Origin: JAHBNG01 sp039028975
GTDB taxonomy: Bacteria; Chloroflexota; Anaerolineae; Caldilineales; Caldilineaceae
Length of the DNA: 64,000 nt
Reading direction: 5' to 3'
Assembly: GCA_039028975.1 (NCBI GenBank)
Contig: JBCCHB010000052.1
Coordinates: 1 to 64,000 of the forward strand
Shown: piece by piece, positions 25,152-33,725 of the stretch
How positions within the stretch are numbered: position 1 is the first letter of the stretch
Layout of the letters: each line of letters starts with the position of its first letter
The notes under the pieces: generated by a model
The model's database searches: none
Told to the model about the DNA's origin: nothing
The model's input: the letters and a program-made list of their open reading frames with translations, nothing else
Position numbers and translations under genes: made by a program

Positions 25152-28001
25152 ATGCATCATATGCAAGAATATCAAGGGCAGCACAACCCGTTGAACTGTT
25201 CGCCTGTCCTTAGCCGTATTCGCTTCTTTTTTGTTCTAATCCTCATCATGCTTTCTTTGGCTGTAGCAAGTCAGCCAGCTTATGCGGCTACCCTAACCGT
25301 CTGCGCCAGCGGCTGTGACCACACGACGATTGCCGCCGCCATTGGTGCTGCTACTGCTGGAGATACCATCGATATCCTCGACCCCGTACATACCGAAGCG
25401 GGCATTACCATCAATAAAGATCTGACTATTCAGGGCCAGGGTGCCGAAAATACAATAATCCAAGGTCATGCCAACTTTCAACAAGCCTCAGATAGGGTAT
25501 TTCAGGTAAACAGCGGAAATGTTGTTTTTAAGAATTTAACCATCCAACACGGTGCTACTATCAGGAAAGGGGGTGGGATTCTTATCGGAGGTGGTACCGT
25601 TACGGTTGACGCCAGCCACATAATTTCTAACACTGCTGGACAGACTGGTGGCGGAATCTCTAATGGAAGCATGCTGAACGTAATCAATGATAGTTTGATA
25701 AAAGATAATTTTGCTCAGCTATATGGTGGCGGTATTGATACGCCTGGTACATTAATCGTGAGTGCAAGCCAGATCATTGCGAATGAAGCTGGTAGGGGAG
25801 GCGGTATACGGAGCAGGGGCAGTGGAAAAATTACCATAAATAATGGTAGCCTCATCGAAGGGAATTCGGCAAGCTCTACAGGTGGAGGCATTCATACAGA
25901 AGCCGACAATGGGGGGAACTTAATCATTGAGGAGAGTCTTATTCGTGGCAACGAAGCAACAAGAGATGGCGGCGGTATATGGTGCCAGACCACAGTGACT
26001 ATTAGGGAAGCGGACATAATCAATAACCTTGCCGCGCAAGGGGGAGGCCTCTACCGAAACAGTAAGGGTACAGTCATGGTGGAGGACAGCCTCTTTAGCG
26101 AAAATACCGCCATTGTTGGCGCGGGTATCTTCAACGTTCAAAACGCAATGTCCATCGAAAATTCGACGATTAGCAACAACAACGCATCTTCATCTGGTGG
26201 CGGTATTTTTAGTAATGCAACGCTGACAGTTAAGAATTCGACAATCAACGGCAACGCTGCCCCCAGCGGCGGCGGCATCTTTTCCCGGGGCACTATCGAC
26301 CTAAGCAATACCATCATTGCCAGTAGCGCGCGTGAGGCAGTGGATGATGCCTACATGACCGATCAAGATACCCAACTAGTTGTCGTTGCTCCTGGCGTGC
26401 TTGCTAACGACCCTAGCTCTAGCCAGGCCATCTTCGATACCGCTCCCAACAACGGTACGCTTGCACTGAATGACGATGGCTCTTTTACATATGATCCGAC
26501 TCCAGGCTTCTTTGGGACCGACAGCTTTACCTATTTTTCGGCAGGCGGTGATTGTTTCTTGAGTCTGCCCCATGGTGCTTCCATTATAGACTCTGGCCAC
26601 AATCTAATCGAAGATAGTGGCACCAATGCCTGTGGCCTTGTTGACGGCACCAATGGCAACATCATTGGGCAGGATCCGAATTTGGGGCCGCTACGCGACA
26701 ACGGCGGCCCTACCCATACCCACGCCCTGCTCACGGGCAGCCAAGCCGTTGACAACGGCGATTGCAGTGGCAACACGATTAGCGACGATCAACGGAGCAC
26801 AAGCCGCCCACAGGGCAATGGGTGTGACATCGGTGCCTTTGAGGGCGAGGAGAGTGGACCGACCGGCAGCACCAACGAATCGAATCGAGCAACGGTCACC
26901 ATCACAGTCAATGAGAACAAAGATGACGTGCTGGTCTACTCTGGCAACAACCCAGCCTTTACCACGGACTATAGCGAATTTGCTGCTGCAGTCAATATGG
27001 ATATGATAGTTCAACCAACGTTCCCCGCTGATCTGACCCCCTACAGGTGCATCATCCTACCCGCCAATCAAGATCCATTTAGCCCGGCCCAGATCGCATT
27101 GCTAGAGGAGTACATCACCCTCGGCGGTCACTTATTCGCCATAAGTGACTTTCAGAATAGTGCTAACAGCAGTGGCACAACGATGAATGCATTGGCTAGT
27201 GAACTTGGTATCAATATGGCTGTCATTGTTTCTCTAGGCGGGGCAGACCCGGTCATCACGTCGAATATTGACAACGTCCCACCATGGACTACGGGTGTCT
27301 CGACTGTCCAATACTGGAATCCCCTGGCAATGGGTATCGGTGTTGAAGCCAATAGCCTGGTACGAGACGTTAACAATGCTCCAATCGTTGGGGTGCAGAC
27401 CAAGGGACACGGCAACTTCTTCTTCAGTGGCGATCACAACGCTTTCTCCACCGGCTTCGGCTCCGACTATAGCGGGACCGATGTGGGCACGCTGGCCGCC
27501 AACATCTGTAATGGCCAGGCGGAGGTGGGGGAGGATGTGAGTTCCTCTATAACCGAAGCGTTGGACAGCTTCAACTACAGCTCCCAGGATAACGGCCCGG
27601 GCTTTGCCCTCGGCACCCTCACCATCAATTTCGGCTTCATCTACAATGGCAATGTGAGCTTGAGTAACGTTTACTATGAGATCACCGTCGCCACCAACGC
27701 TTTTGTCCGCAATGTCGATTCAGGTGACGGTACCGCAGGTTCCATCCTCGTGGTCCCTAACAGTGACCTGCCCACTGGTGATAACACCTTGGACCCAGGT
27801 GACACGCTGCTAGTCCCCTTTGCGGTTGGCGTCGACGCGGTCCCTTGGACCATCAATTTTCTGATGTATGGAGATGAGGTGGGCAGCGTCCAAGCAGCTC
27901 ACAAAACGCCAGTGGCCACCTTTACCCTCGATTCATCCATGTTTGATTTAGATGGCACTCCATCTTTGGAGCCAAAGCTCTTCCTGCCATTGGTTCAGTA
28001 G
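25152..28001 (+). CDS. secreted beta-helix protein with interleaved cadherin-like segments, GATase-like domain and shared C-terminal domain
   Basis: 949 residues. The signal peptide ends near residue 46 (SQPAYAA). Residues of about 48-395 are a right-handed parallel beta-helix (repeats such as NTAGQTGGGISNGS, NNASSSGGGIFSNA). Residues of about 396-460 are the first part of a cadherin-like/VCBS domain (VDDAYMTDQDTQLVV, DDGSFTYDPTPGFFG). The choice-of-anchor Q end of the helix resumes (AGGDC to RPQGNGCDIGAFE), followed by the missing end of the cadherin-like domain (NRATVTITVNEN). A GATase-like fold (about 590-790, VLVYSGNN, ITLGGHLFAISDFQN, GNFFFSGDHNAF) and the ~150-residue C-terminal domain ending FLPLVQ complete it. 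AGGAG precedes the ATG. It is probably a surface or secreted carbohydrate-active or adhesive protein. Confidence 0.87.
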   Translation: MHHMQEYQGQHNPLNCSPVLSRIRFFFVLILIMLSLAVASQPAYAATLTVCASGCDHTTIAAAIGAATAGDTIDILDPVHTEAGITINKDLTIQGQGAENTIIQGHANFQQASDRVFQVNSGNVVFKNLTIQHGATIRKGGGILIGGGTVTVDASHIISNTAGQTGGGISNGSMLNVINDSLIKDNFAQLYGGGIDTPGTLIVSASQIIANEAGRGGGIRSRGSGKITINNGSLIEGNSASSTGGGIHTEADNGGNLIIEESLIRGNEATRDGGGIWCQTTVTIREADIINNLAAQGGGLYRNSKGTVMVEDSLFSENTAIVGAGIFNVQNAMSIENSTISNNNASSSGGGIFSNATLTVKNSTINGNAAPSGGGIFSRGTIDLSNTIIASSAREAVDDAYMTDQDTQLVVVAPGVLANDPSSSQAIFDTAPNNGTLALNDDGSFTYDPTPGFFGTDSFTYFSAGGDCFLSLPHGASIIDSGHNLIEDSGTNACGLVDGTNGNIIGQDPNLGPLRDNGGPTHTHALLTGSQAVDNGDCSGNTISDDQRSTSRPQGNGCDIGAFEGEESGPTGSTNESNRATVTITVNENKDDVLVYSGNNPAFTTDYSEFAAAVNMDMIVQPTFPADLTPYRCIILPANQDPFSPAQIALLEEYITLGGHLFAISDFQNSANSSGTTMNALASELGINMAVIVSLGGADPVITSNIDNVPPWTTGVSTVQYWNPLAMGIGVEANSLVRDVNNAPIVGVQTKGHGNFFFSGDHNAFSTGFGSDYSGTDVGTLAANICNGQAEVGEDVSSSITEALDSFNYSSQDNGPGFALGTLTINFGFIYNGNVSLSNVYYEITVATNAFVRNVDSGDGTAGSILVVPNSDLPTGDNTLDPGDTLLVPFAVGVDAVPWTINFLMYGDEVGSVQAAHKTPVATFTLDSSMFDLDGTPSLEPKLFLPLVQ

Positions 28002-28037
28002 AGGCTGAGTAGTCGTTGCAAAAGCTTTCCTAATAGA

Positions 28038-28068
28038 GGGTCTGCCAAGTCTGGCAGACCTTTTTTAT
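28038..28068 (+). terminator. rho-independent terminator of the beta-helix gene
   Basis: ggtctgcca and tggcagacc form a perfect nine-pair stem with a four-base loop followed by ttttttat. It starts 37 bases after the stop codon. Confidence 0.9.
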
Positions 28069-28346
28069 ATTCAGGCTGCGTATAAAGTACTATTTTACCC
28101 AGTTTCGCAAAAGCCGCATTGATGGCTAGATCCGCACAGGGCATGCTCCCCAGGCGGTTGTGTGTGACTTTTACACGATTGCCATTTTCCTCTCTAGTAA
28201 CGGCGTTACTTTATCATGGCTTCCAATATAAACCCATGAGTATCTTAGCCGTAGCTCGGTAGTTGTCCACAGGTCCATCTTCTCCCTGGCAGAAAAGGTA
28301 GTATACTCTTTACGGACTGGATAACGTCCGCTCTGAATATATCTAA

Positions 28347-28478
28347 GAAGTTGCCTGGAAAGTCATTCTGAGGAGCCCGCGACGAAGAATCTCAAGGGCG
28401 TTTGAGCAAAAAATGCAGATTCTTCAGTCGCTTCGCTCTTTCAGAATGACACCTTCGAACCCTTTTCAGACAGCTTCT
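28347..28478. repeat. dispersed repeat family 3, copy 2
   Basis: Outer arms agaagttgcctggaaag and cttttcagacagcttct; inner arms gtcattctgaggagcccgcg and cgcttcgctctttcagaatgac. It is the best-preserved copy in the window and lies between two genes of the secretion island. Confidence 0.75.
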
Positions 28479-28564
28479 AACGTTAACAATCGACGTTTAC
28501 AACCAGCGTTTACAACCAGATCGATAGCCCCCGTTGAGAAAGCAATAGTAAAGGAAAGAACGTG

Positions 28565-29911
28565 ATGTCTATATTTGCAGTATTCCGGTTGAGGCAGAGC
28601 CTCTCCGTATTTGCTTTAGTCTTCAGCCTGACAATTATGGTGGCCAGTGCAGCCTATGCCGACTCACCCCCCAATATTACAACCGATATTCCGTGGACTG
28701 ATACAGGGGGTGTCTTCGACATTGGTGCTCAAATCTTTGATGCCACCTTCAACGGGCCAACAGACATTGAAGCTGCCTTCAACAATGGCCGCCGTCAAGA
28801 GGAGAGCCAGCTTGGGCTACCCGCCAACTTTTTAGGTGATCTGAACTTACCAACCAACTACAACTCCCTTAGCGATGACGAAAAAGCCCTCTATATCATT
28901 AATGACGAACGAACGGCTCGTGTTGGGGAGGGTGATGAAGATGTAATCGGCTTACCGCTTGAACGAACCGATACTTCGCTAAACGCGGTAGCCCAAGCCT
29001 ATGCCAACCTGCTGGTTGAGCAGAACACCACAGGTCACAACAACAACAGCGGTCCTTCAGGCCGTTTGAATGGTGCCTTTGGCGACTACACCAACGCAAC
29101 ATCCTGCCGCGAATTCATGGCACGAACTGAAAATCTAGCCTACTTTTGGACAAGTGGTTCAAGTATACCGTTAGCACTAGAGCGCTCAATCTACGCCTGG
29201 ATCTACGATGATGCTTCATCTAATTGGGGACACAGGGAAGCAGCGCTTCTGCAAGACAATGATCTTAATGGCAACGCCTGGGGGTATACGAATAATACGG
29301 GTAGCGCAGCAAGCGAAGGCTACCTGGGCATTGGCGTGGCCAGCAGCACCAGCTATAACAACGGATTTGGTTGGGCCAATTATGGCGTGGCCGTGACCAT
29401 GAACATCATCGATCCGGATCCAGTCTGCACCAAACCGAACGACGATATGGGGGCAGCCATCAACTCCTTTGACTACAATGGTAGCTCAGGCGATGCTGCA
29501 TTAGGTACGCTCACCATCAATTTTGACTTTACCAACAACGGCTCCAAAACCCTGAGTGATCTCTTCTTTATCTTTACCAATGTAAGTAATGCCATCATCG
29601 TCAATGCAGACAATACCCCAGGCGGAACCGGACTGAGCGGACGCCTCTCTGTAGCCAATGCGAGCCTACCCAGCAACGACAATGAATTTGATCCCACCGA
29701 AACGCTACCGGTCGCGTTCCAGATCGGCATTGAGAGTACACCATGGAAGGTGAATTTTGACATGTGGGCCGTCGATACAAGCGTCAATGCAGCGGCACTT
29801 GGTGAACCAGAGCAGCTCTACAAACATACCGTAACCCTTGACTCGTCTATGTTTGATCTGGCATCGCGCCAGGTGGAGCCGGTTCTCTTCTTGCCGTTGA
29901 TAGGGCAATAG
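28565..29911 (+). CDS. secreted CAP-domain (SCP/PR-1) protein with shared C-terminal domain
   Basis: 448 residues from the ATG at 28565 (a GTG codon lies immediately before). The signal peptide ends near AYA at about residue 32. Residues of about 105-280 are a CAP/SCP domain: LYIINDERTARVGE, LNAVAQAYANLL, RTENLAYFW, YDDASSNWGHREAALLQ, YLGIGVA, NYGVAVTMNI, including the GHR and E/N positions typical of the fold. Residues of about 296-448 are the same C-terminal domain as in the proteins at 19353 and 25152, with STPWKVNFD, TLDSSMFDL and a final FLPLIGQ. CAP proteins bind lipids or act on cell envelopes; no enzymatic role can be assigned. The gene is the last of the secretion island. Confidence 0.88.
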   Translation: MSIFAVFRLRQSLSVFALVFSLTIMVASAAYADSPPNITTDIPWTDTGGVFDIGAQIFDATFNGPTDIEAAFNNGRRQEESQLGLPANFLGDLNLPTNYNSLSDDEKALYIINDERTARVGEGDEDVIGLPLERTDTSLNAVAQAYANLLVEQNTTGHNNNSGPSGRLNGAFGDYTNATSCREFMARTENLAYFWTSGSSIPLALERSIYAWIYDDASSNWGHREAALLQDNDLNGNAWGYTNNTGSAASEGYLGIGVASSTSYNNGFGWANYGVAVTMNIIDPDPVCTKPNDDMGAAINSFDYNGSSGDAALGTLTINFDFTNNGSKTLSDLFFIFTNVSNAIIVNADNTPGGTGLSGRLSVANASLPSNDNEFDPTETLPVAFQIGIESTPWKVNFDMWAVDTSVNAAALGEPEQLYKHTVTLDSSMFDLASRQVEPVLFLPLIGQ

Positions 29912-29950
29912 TCTGTAATTAACTACTTTGCAACCTCGCAAATTTTCCCT

Positions 29951-30033
29951 TAGGAATGAGTTGTAAATAACTTGCGCGTTTCAATCGGGTGTGACCCCTT
30001 CAAGTGCTCAAGTTATTTAATTCCCGTTCCTTA
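29951..30033. repeat. dispersed repeat family 1, copy 3
   Basis: taggaatgagttgtaaataacttg at the left and caagttatttaattcccgttcctta at the right enclose cgcgtttcaatcgggtgtg. It is nearly the same sequence and length as 4049-4130, and lies between the CAP gene and the VOC gene. Confidence 0.75.
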
Positions 30034-30185
30034 GCGCATCCCAAAAGTAAGGAATAGGGGCATGAGGGCCGCGGATTCAGGGAAATGCAGATCGATACCC
30101 GAATTTGTAGCGATCGTTCAAGATTTGCGAGAGGAATTCCAGTACGACCGTTCGCCCGGCCCCATAGTCACGATTGGCAAAAATA

Positions 30186-31094
30186 ATGAAGCTAACAAGC
30201 TTAATTCTCGGTGTAAAATCCCTCCAAGAATCAACAGATTACTACACACATCAACTCGGCATGGACGTGATAGATCACATCCAAGTAGATAACTTTGCAA
30301 CGACCGCTTTCCGATTCCCCAACAGTGAAAATACCGCGTCTTTGGAGTTATCGTGTGCCATAGAGAACGGGAACAGTTCAGAATCTTACGAAGAAGCACC
30401 GACAGATAATTACTGGAAGTACAGCCTATTTGTCGATGACATCGAGCGGACCTATCAAGCACTCGATCCCAAATATCTAGCAGGAAAGCCGTACCAGTTC
30501 AAGGATATCGGCTATTTGCTTCATACAAGCGACCCGAACAATTACAACATCGAGTTCATCCAGAAGTATTTCAAAGAGAATACTCAGCCAACTGACTCGC
30601 AAGACACGCTGCCGCTAAAAGAATCTCCCGTTTTTGGCCTCATCACGCTGCGAACGAAAGATCCAGTACAGTCCATCAAATTCTATGAAAACTTTTTTGG
30701 TCTAAAGTTCATCGAAAGAATGAACGTTGCCAGAGAAGACGGTACCGGGTTCTCTCTCTACTTCTTGGGTCCCGAACATTTGCAGCCCCCTAACCTAGCA
30801 GATCCGGACGCGATTGAAAACAGGGAGTGGCTGTATCATCAAGAAGAGACGTTTATTGAATTGCAGTACCATTGGGGGACGGAGCATCGAACCGATTTTC
30901 ACTACATCGACAAATCAGACCGAGTTTTGGGACTAAAGGGCGTTGTCTTTGCAACAAACCATCTAGAGAAAACATATACAACGCTAAGCCATGCGGGGCT
31001 TAGCGTCACAAAAACGGTTGAGGCTGTCTACCAAAAACCTATTTTGACACTACAAAGCCCTGACCAGCACCCGATCGTCATTAGGCAAGTGTAG
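30186..31094 (+). CDS. two-domain VOC (glyoxalase/dioxygenase superfamily) protein
   Basis: 302 residues from the ATG at 30186; the open frame starts at a TTG four codons earlier, and no strong ribosome site is visible for either. Domain one (about 1-130) begins LTSLILGVKSLQESTDYYTHQLGM. Domain two (about 145-302) begins GLITLRTKDPVQSIKFYENFFGLKFIER and contains FSLYFLG and FIELQYHWGTE, which resemble lactoylglutathione lyase (GloA). A metal-dependent lyase, isomerase or dioxygenase role is expected. The substrate is unknown. It stands alone between the CAP gene and the minus-strand hydrolase operon. Confidence 0.82.
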   Translation: MKLTSLILGVKSLQESTDYYTHQLGMDVIDHIQVDNFATTAFRFPNSENTASLELSCAIENGNSSESYEEAPTDNYWKYSLFVDDIERTYQALDPKYLAGKPYQFKDIGYLLHTSDPNNYNIEFIQKYFKENTQPTDSQDTLPLKESPVFGLITLRTKDPVQSIKFYENFFGLKFIERMNVAREDGTGFSLYFLGPEHLQPPNLADPDAIENREWLYHQEETFIELQYHWGTEHRTDFHYIDKSDRVLGLKGVVFATNHLEKTYTTLSHAGLSVTKTVEAVYQKPILTLQSPDQHPIVIRQV

Positions 31095-31292
31095 AAATAC
31101 TTTTTCCGCTGGACAGGTGTTCAACCTGATGCTTGTCTTCCTCAGAGGCTCTGTTAAACAAGTTGCCACAACTTAGGCTTTGACTATTCACAGCACTTTA
31201 GCAGACTGTTTTAGTCTAGGACAGGTATGAGTCCAACGGAATATCGAAATTTGAATTGATCGAACCTAATTCTGAAGTAAGGAGGAAATAAA

Positions 31293-31403
31293 ATGATGAC
31301 GAAAATAATCGCTGGGGCATCTATTCCGACAGGTTCATACAGTTCGCTTCAATGCGCGACCGGACAAAATGCCCGCGCCGGATTCTCTACCATGATCGTC
31401 TGA
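31293..31403 (+). pseudogene. short reading frame with a strong ribosome-binding site, possible gene remnant
   Basis: AAGGAGG lies seven bases before an ATG at 31293, as good a start as any in the window. The frame encodes MMTKIIAGASIPTGSYSSLQ and stops after 36 residues, overlapping the end of the opposite-strand phosphotriesterase-family gene by 55 bases. The N-terminus matches nothing I recognise. A gene truncated by rearrangement at the join is the simplest explanation; a genuine small protein is possible. Confidence 0.3.
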
Positions 31404-32314
31404 ATCTGCTCATCTGACACGCCCAATGTGCGCAGCCGTGGCAGGAACGACTCAAAGATGTGGCAATACCCGCTGCCGCCACCAAAGCGCATTTCATGGC
31501 CGCGGTTGCGGTCGTGGGAGATCATTAAGCTTCGAACATACCCACGTTCAATGAGCGCTTGGATCAACTCAGCTCGGGTCTGGTCCAGCATCCAATGCTC
31601 TTTGCCAATCACATCAAACTGAATGTAGCACCCCTCATCAGCGAACGCAGAAAGCACATCGATGTCGGGTCGCTCATCTGCATGGCCAACGATAAAGCGG
31701 GATGGGTCAACTCCTATCTCTTTAAGGATGGCCAGCTGCTGAACACCGACCGTGCCGCCGGGAACCTCTTGGCGGCGTGAACCGGTGGTATGGGTAGTGA
31801 TGACCACGCCTGTCCGCTGCTGGGCCGCGGCCACGGCTCGCAGCACCTTCTCCTCAATCCCTTCCACATGGGAGCGATGAATGGCCGACTTCACCACGCC
31901 ACACCGTCGCTGACTTTCTCCGATGCCGTCAACCAGCTCTTTGGTGATATGATCCGCTAGCTCATCATCAGACAGCTCGGCCACAAATCCGGGCATGCAG
32001 GGTTCAATGTAGAATCCAGCCGTGGCGATGATGTGAACGCCCGATGCCTCGGACAGGCGCGCTAGCACATCCAGATCCCGCCCCCATCCATCACACGTCA
32101 CCTCGACAATTGAATTTCCACCCGCTTCACGGTAGGCGATGAGTTCCGCCGTCATCTGCTCGAAATTGTCGAGTCGCATATAGGTTGCAGTGGAGCGGGT
32201 TACGCCCAGAAGGTCAGTGCGGGGACAGAGCCGCTGATCGCACCAGATGTGTTCGTGAGGTAGGCAGATGCCAAGTTCGTCGGTTTGGATTGGTCCTAGT
32301 ACGGTTTGAATCAT
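31349..32314 (-). CDS. phosphotriesterase-family amidohydrolase
   Basis: 321 residues of the PHP/phosphotriesterase family. The metal site is intact: His20 and His22 in LPHEH, the bridging Lys in CGVVKSAIH, His in VITTHTTGS, His in FIVGHADERPD and Asp in MISHDRN. Characterised members hydrolyse lactones, phosphate esters or N-acyl bonds; the natural substrate here cannot be read. Two bases separate it from the upstream cysteine-hydrolase-like gene, so it is the last gene of the long minus-strand operon. It should be cytoplasmic, with no signal peptide. Confidence 0.9.
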   Translation of the reverse strand: MIQTVLGPIQTDELGICLPHEHIWCDQRLCPRTDLLGVTRSTATYMRLDNFEQMTAELIAYREAGGNSIVEVTCDGWGRDLDVLARLSEASGVHIIATAGFYIEPCMPGFVAELSDDELADHITKELVDGIGESQRRCGVVKSAIHRSHVEGIEEKVLRAVAAAQQRTGVVITTHTTGSRRQEVPGGTVGVQQLAILKEIGVDPSRFIVGHADERPDIDVLSAFADEGCYIQFDVIGKEHWMLDQTRAELIQALIERGYVRSLMISHDRNRGHEMRFGGGSGYCHIFESFLPRLRTLGVSDEQIQTIMVENPARAFCPVAH

Positions 32315-32316
32315 GG

Positions 32317-33012
32317 TTAGACAAGTACAGCCTCCTCCGTCAGCAAACGCTCTAACAGATCCAGCAATTCTGCGGTTGTGCGGAGCTTGATTAAGCCGTG
32401 GGCAAGTTCACCTCGAGCCTGCTTCTCGCCAGCCTGGGTAAGGGCAACAACGCCATCGCTGACCACCAACACGCCAATGCCGAGGTCGGCTAGAGCCTGT
32501 GCACTTTGGCGAATGCCAAACTCGAACATGGTTCCCAGCAGAATCACGTTGCTGATGCCCATCTTTTCAAGATGCTGGACAAATTGGGGTGTAGCCAAGG
32601 CGCCCCAGCCCGGCTTGACAAAAATTGGTTCATTCGGTAATGGCCGCCAGTCAGACGAGAAGGCATTCTCCACCGTGTCGAGTTCCCACAACCATCCCGC
32701 AGCACGCTGGAAGGCAGAGGGTGTAATCATTGGTGGGCGACACCCCAAACAGCTAAAGGCTACGTGCAGCGATAGCTCGCGAGCCGTTGACAGAACGCGG
32801 CTAATGTTGGGGGCGCCAAGTTCCAGAGCTTGGAAATATTCATCAAATTCGCGCATCAGCACCTTTTCCTGGGCGTGGAGCGCTAGCTGACCGGTCTGGG
32901 CATCGGCAAAGGGTCTATGAATATCCTGCAGCAGGACCATGGATTGCTCTTGAGTCAGCTCAATTCGAGGCACTTCGTTGGTGAGGAGTGGTAGTGGGTG
33001 GCGAGCAATCAT
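32317..33012 (-). CDS. isochorismatase-like protein lacking the catalytic cysteine
   Basis: 231 residues with the cysteine-hydrolase (isochorismatase) layout: a first-strand Asp in MVLLQDIHRPF, the Lys in IFVKPGWGAL, and the strand-turn-helix VILLGTMFEFGIRQSAQALADLGIGVLVV. Active members have a nucleophilic Cys in the turn (for example TxxCVxxTA); here the equivalent position reads FGIRQSA, with glycine. Asp and Lys are kept. The protein may be a regulator, a binding subunit or a shifted-chemistry enzyme. It is tightly spaced to the phosphotriesterase-family gene. Confidence 0.8.
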   Translation of the reverse strand: MIARHPLPLLTNEVPRIELTQEQSMVLLQDIHRPFADAQTGQLALHAQEKVLMREFDEYFQALELGAPNISRVLSTARELSLHVAFSCLGCRPPMITPSAFQRAAGWLWELDTVENAFSSDWRPLPNEPIFVKPGWGALATPQFVQHLEKMGISNVILLGTMFEFGIRQSAQALADLGIGVLVVSDGVVALTQAGEKQARGELAHGLIKLRTTAELLDLLERLLTEEAVLV

Positions 33013-33062
33013 AGATTAGTTGCAGGTCGCTTATTGTATATTCGCTAACGTGCAGAATAGTG

Positions 33063-33132
33063 GAGGTGGCTGTCACCTAAGATGGCGTGAGGGTTCAAGT
33101 TTGCCTGCCGATTTTGCCTGTGACAGTTACCT
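33063..33132. repeat. inverted repeat near aggtaactgtcac
   Basis: aggtggctgtcacct at about 33064-33078 and tgtgacagttacct at about 33119-33132 are imperfect complements. It lies between the Uma2-like and cysteine-hydrolase-like genes. It resembles the inner repeat of the element at 1189-1328. Confidence 0.4.
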
Positions 33133-33161
33133 GGAACGACCTAGTTTACAATTTCAGGCTA

Positions 33162-33674
33162 CTACCCAACGTCGAATATTTTGTGTATCAATAGCTTGAA
33201 GCCTGGTAGCACTTGGCCGCCATCCAACTCATCATCTGGCAGTAGCACATCGGACCTCAACCCTGTCTCCAAGCGATAGACATCAACCGTGCCCACATCA
33301 GGATACAGCACCCAAACTAGACTGACACCAGCCTGTTGATATTGGCGTACTTTGGCGTGGACGGCGAAGACTTTATCATTTTTGGAGACGACTTCAACCG
33401 CAATATCAGGGGCAACCGTAATATCTTCATCTAAGGGTGCGGATAGCTTTCCAGTGGAGACAAAAGATACATCTGGCTCACGTTTGGGCAACCCATCGTT
33501 AAAATCATAGGTTGCCGATGCATCAAAGACGTAGCCAAGTCCTTGCTCATCGACGTGGGCACGGAGGAAGTAATTCATGCGAGAGCCAATAAAGCCGTGC
33601 AAGCCGCTTGCCATCTTTTTCTTGTCCTCACTGTCTGATATTTCTGTCAGTTCAAGCTCGAGTATCGATGCCAT
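33162..33674 (-). CDS. Uma2/DUF820 family protein (PD-(D/E)XK-fold restriction endonuclease-like)
   Basis: 170 residues. The Uma2 core is clear: KREPDVSFVSTGKL, APDIAVEVVSKND, VFAVHAKVRQYQQAGVSLVWVLYPDVGTVDVYR. The family has a restriction-endonuclease-like fold and is greatly expanded in Chloroflexota and cyanobacteria. The acid-x-lysine pair of the fold is best seen as Glu in VEVVSKND and Lys in AKVRQY. A very strong AGGAGGAGGA ribosome site precedes the ATG. The role is unknown; its position in a hydrolase operon may be incidental. Confidence 0.88.
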   Translation of the reverse strand: MASILELELTEISDSEDKKKMASGLHGFIGSRMNYFLRAHVDEQGLGYVFDASATYDFNDGLPKREPDVSFVSTGKLSAPLDEDITVAPDIAVEVVSKNDKVFAVHAKVRQYQQAGVSLVWVLYPDVGTVDVYRLETGLRSDVLLPDDELDGGQVLPGFKLLIHKIFDVG

Positions 33675-33725
33675 TCCTCCTCCTTATATATACCGCACGA
33701 GTTTCTAACTCTTCTCCCTTCTATT

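Larger units (their letters stand above)
28002..28564. other. intergenic region of 563 bases
   Basis: This contains the terminator at 28038-28068 and repeat family 3 at 28347-28478. The rest shows no gene or clear promoter. Confidence 0.45.
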
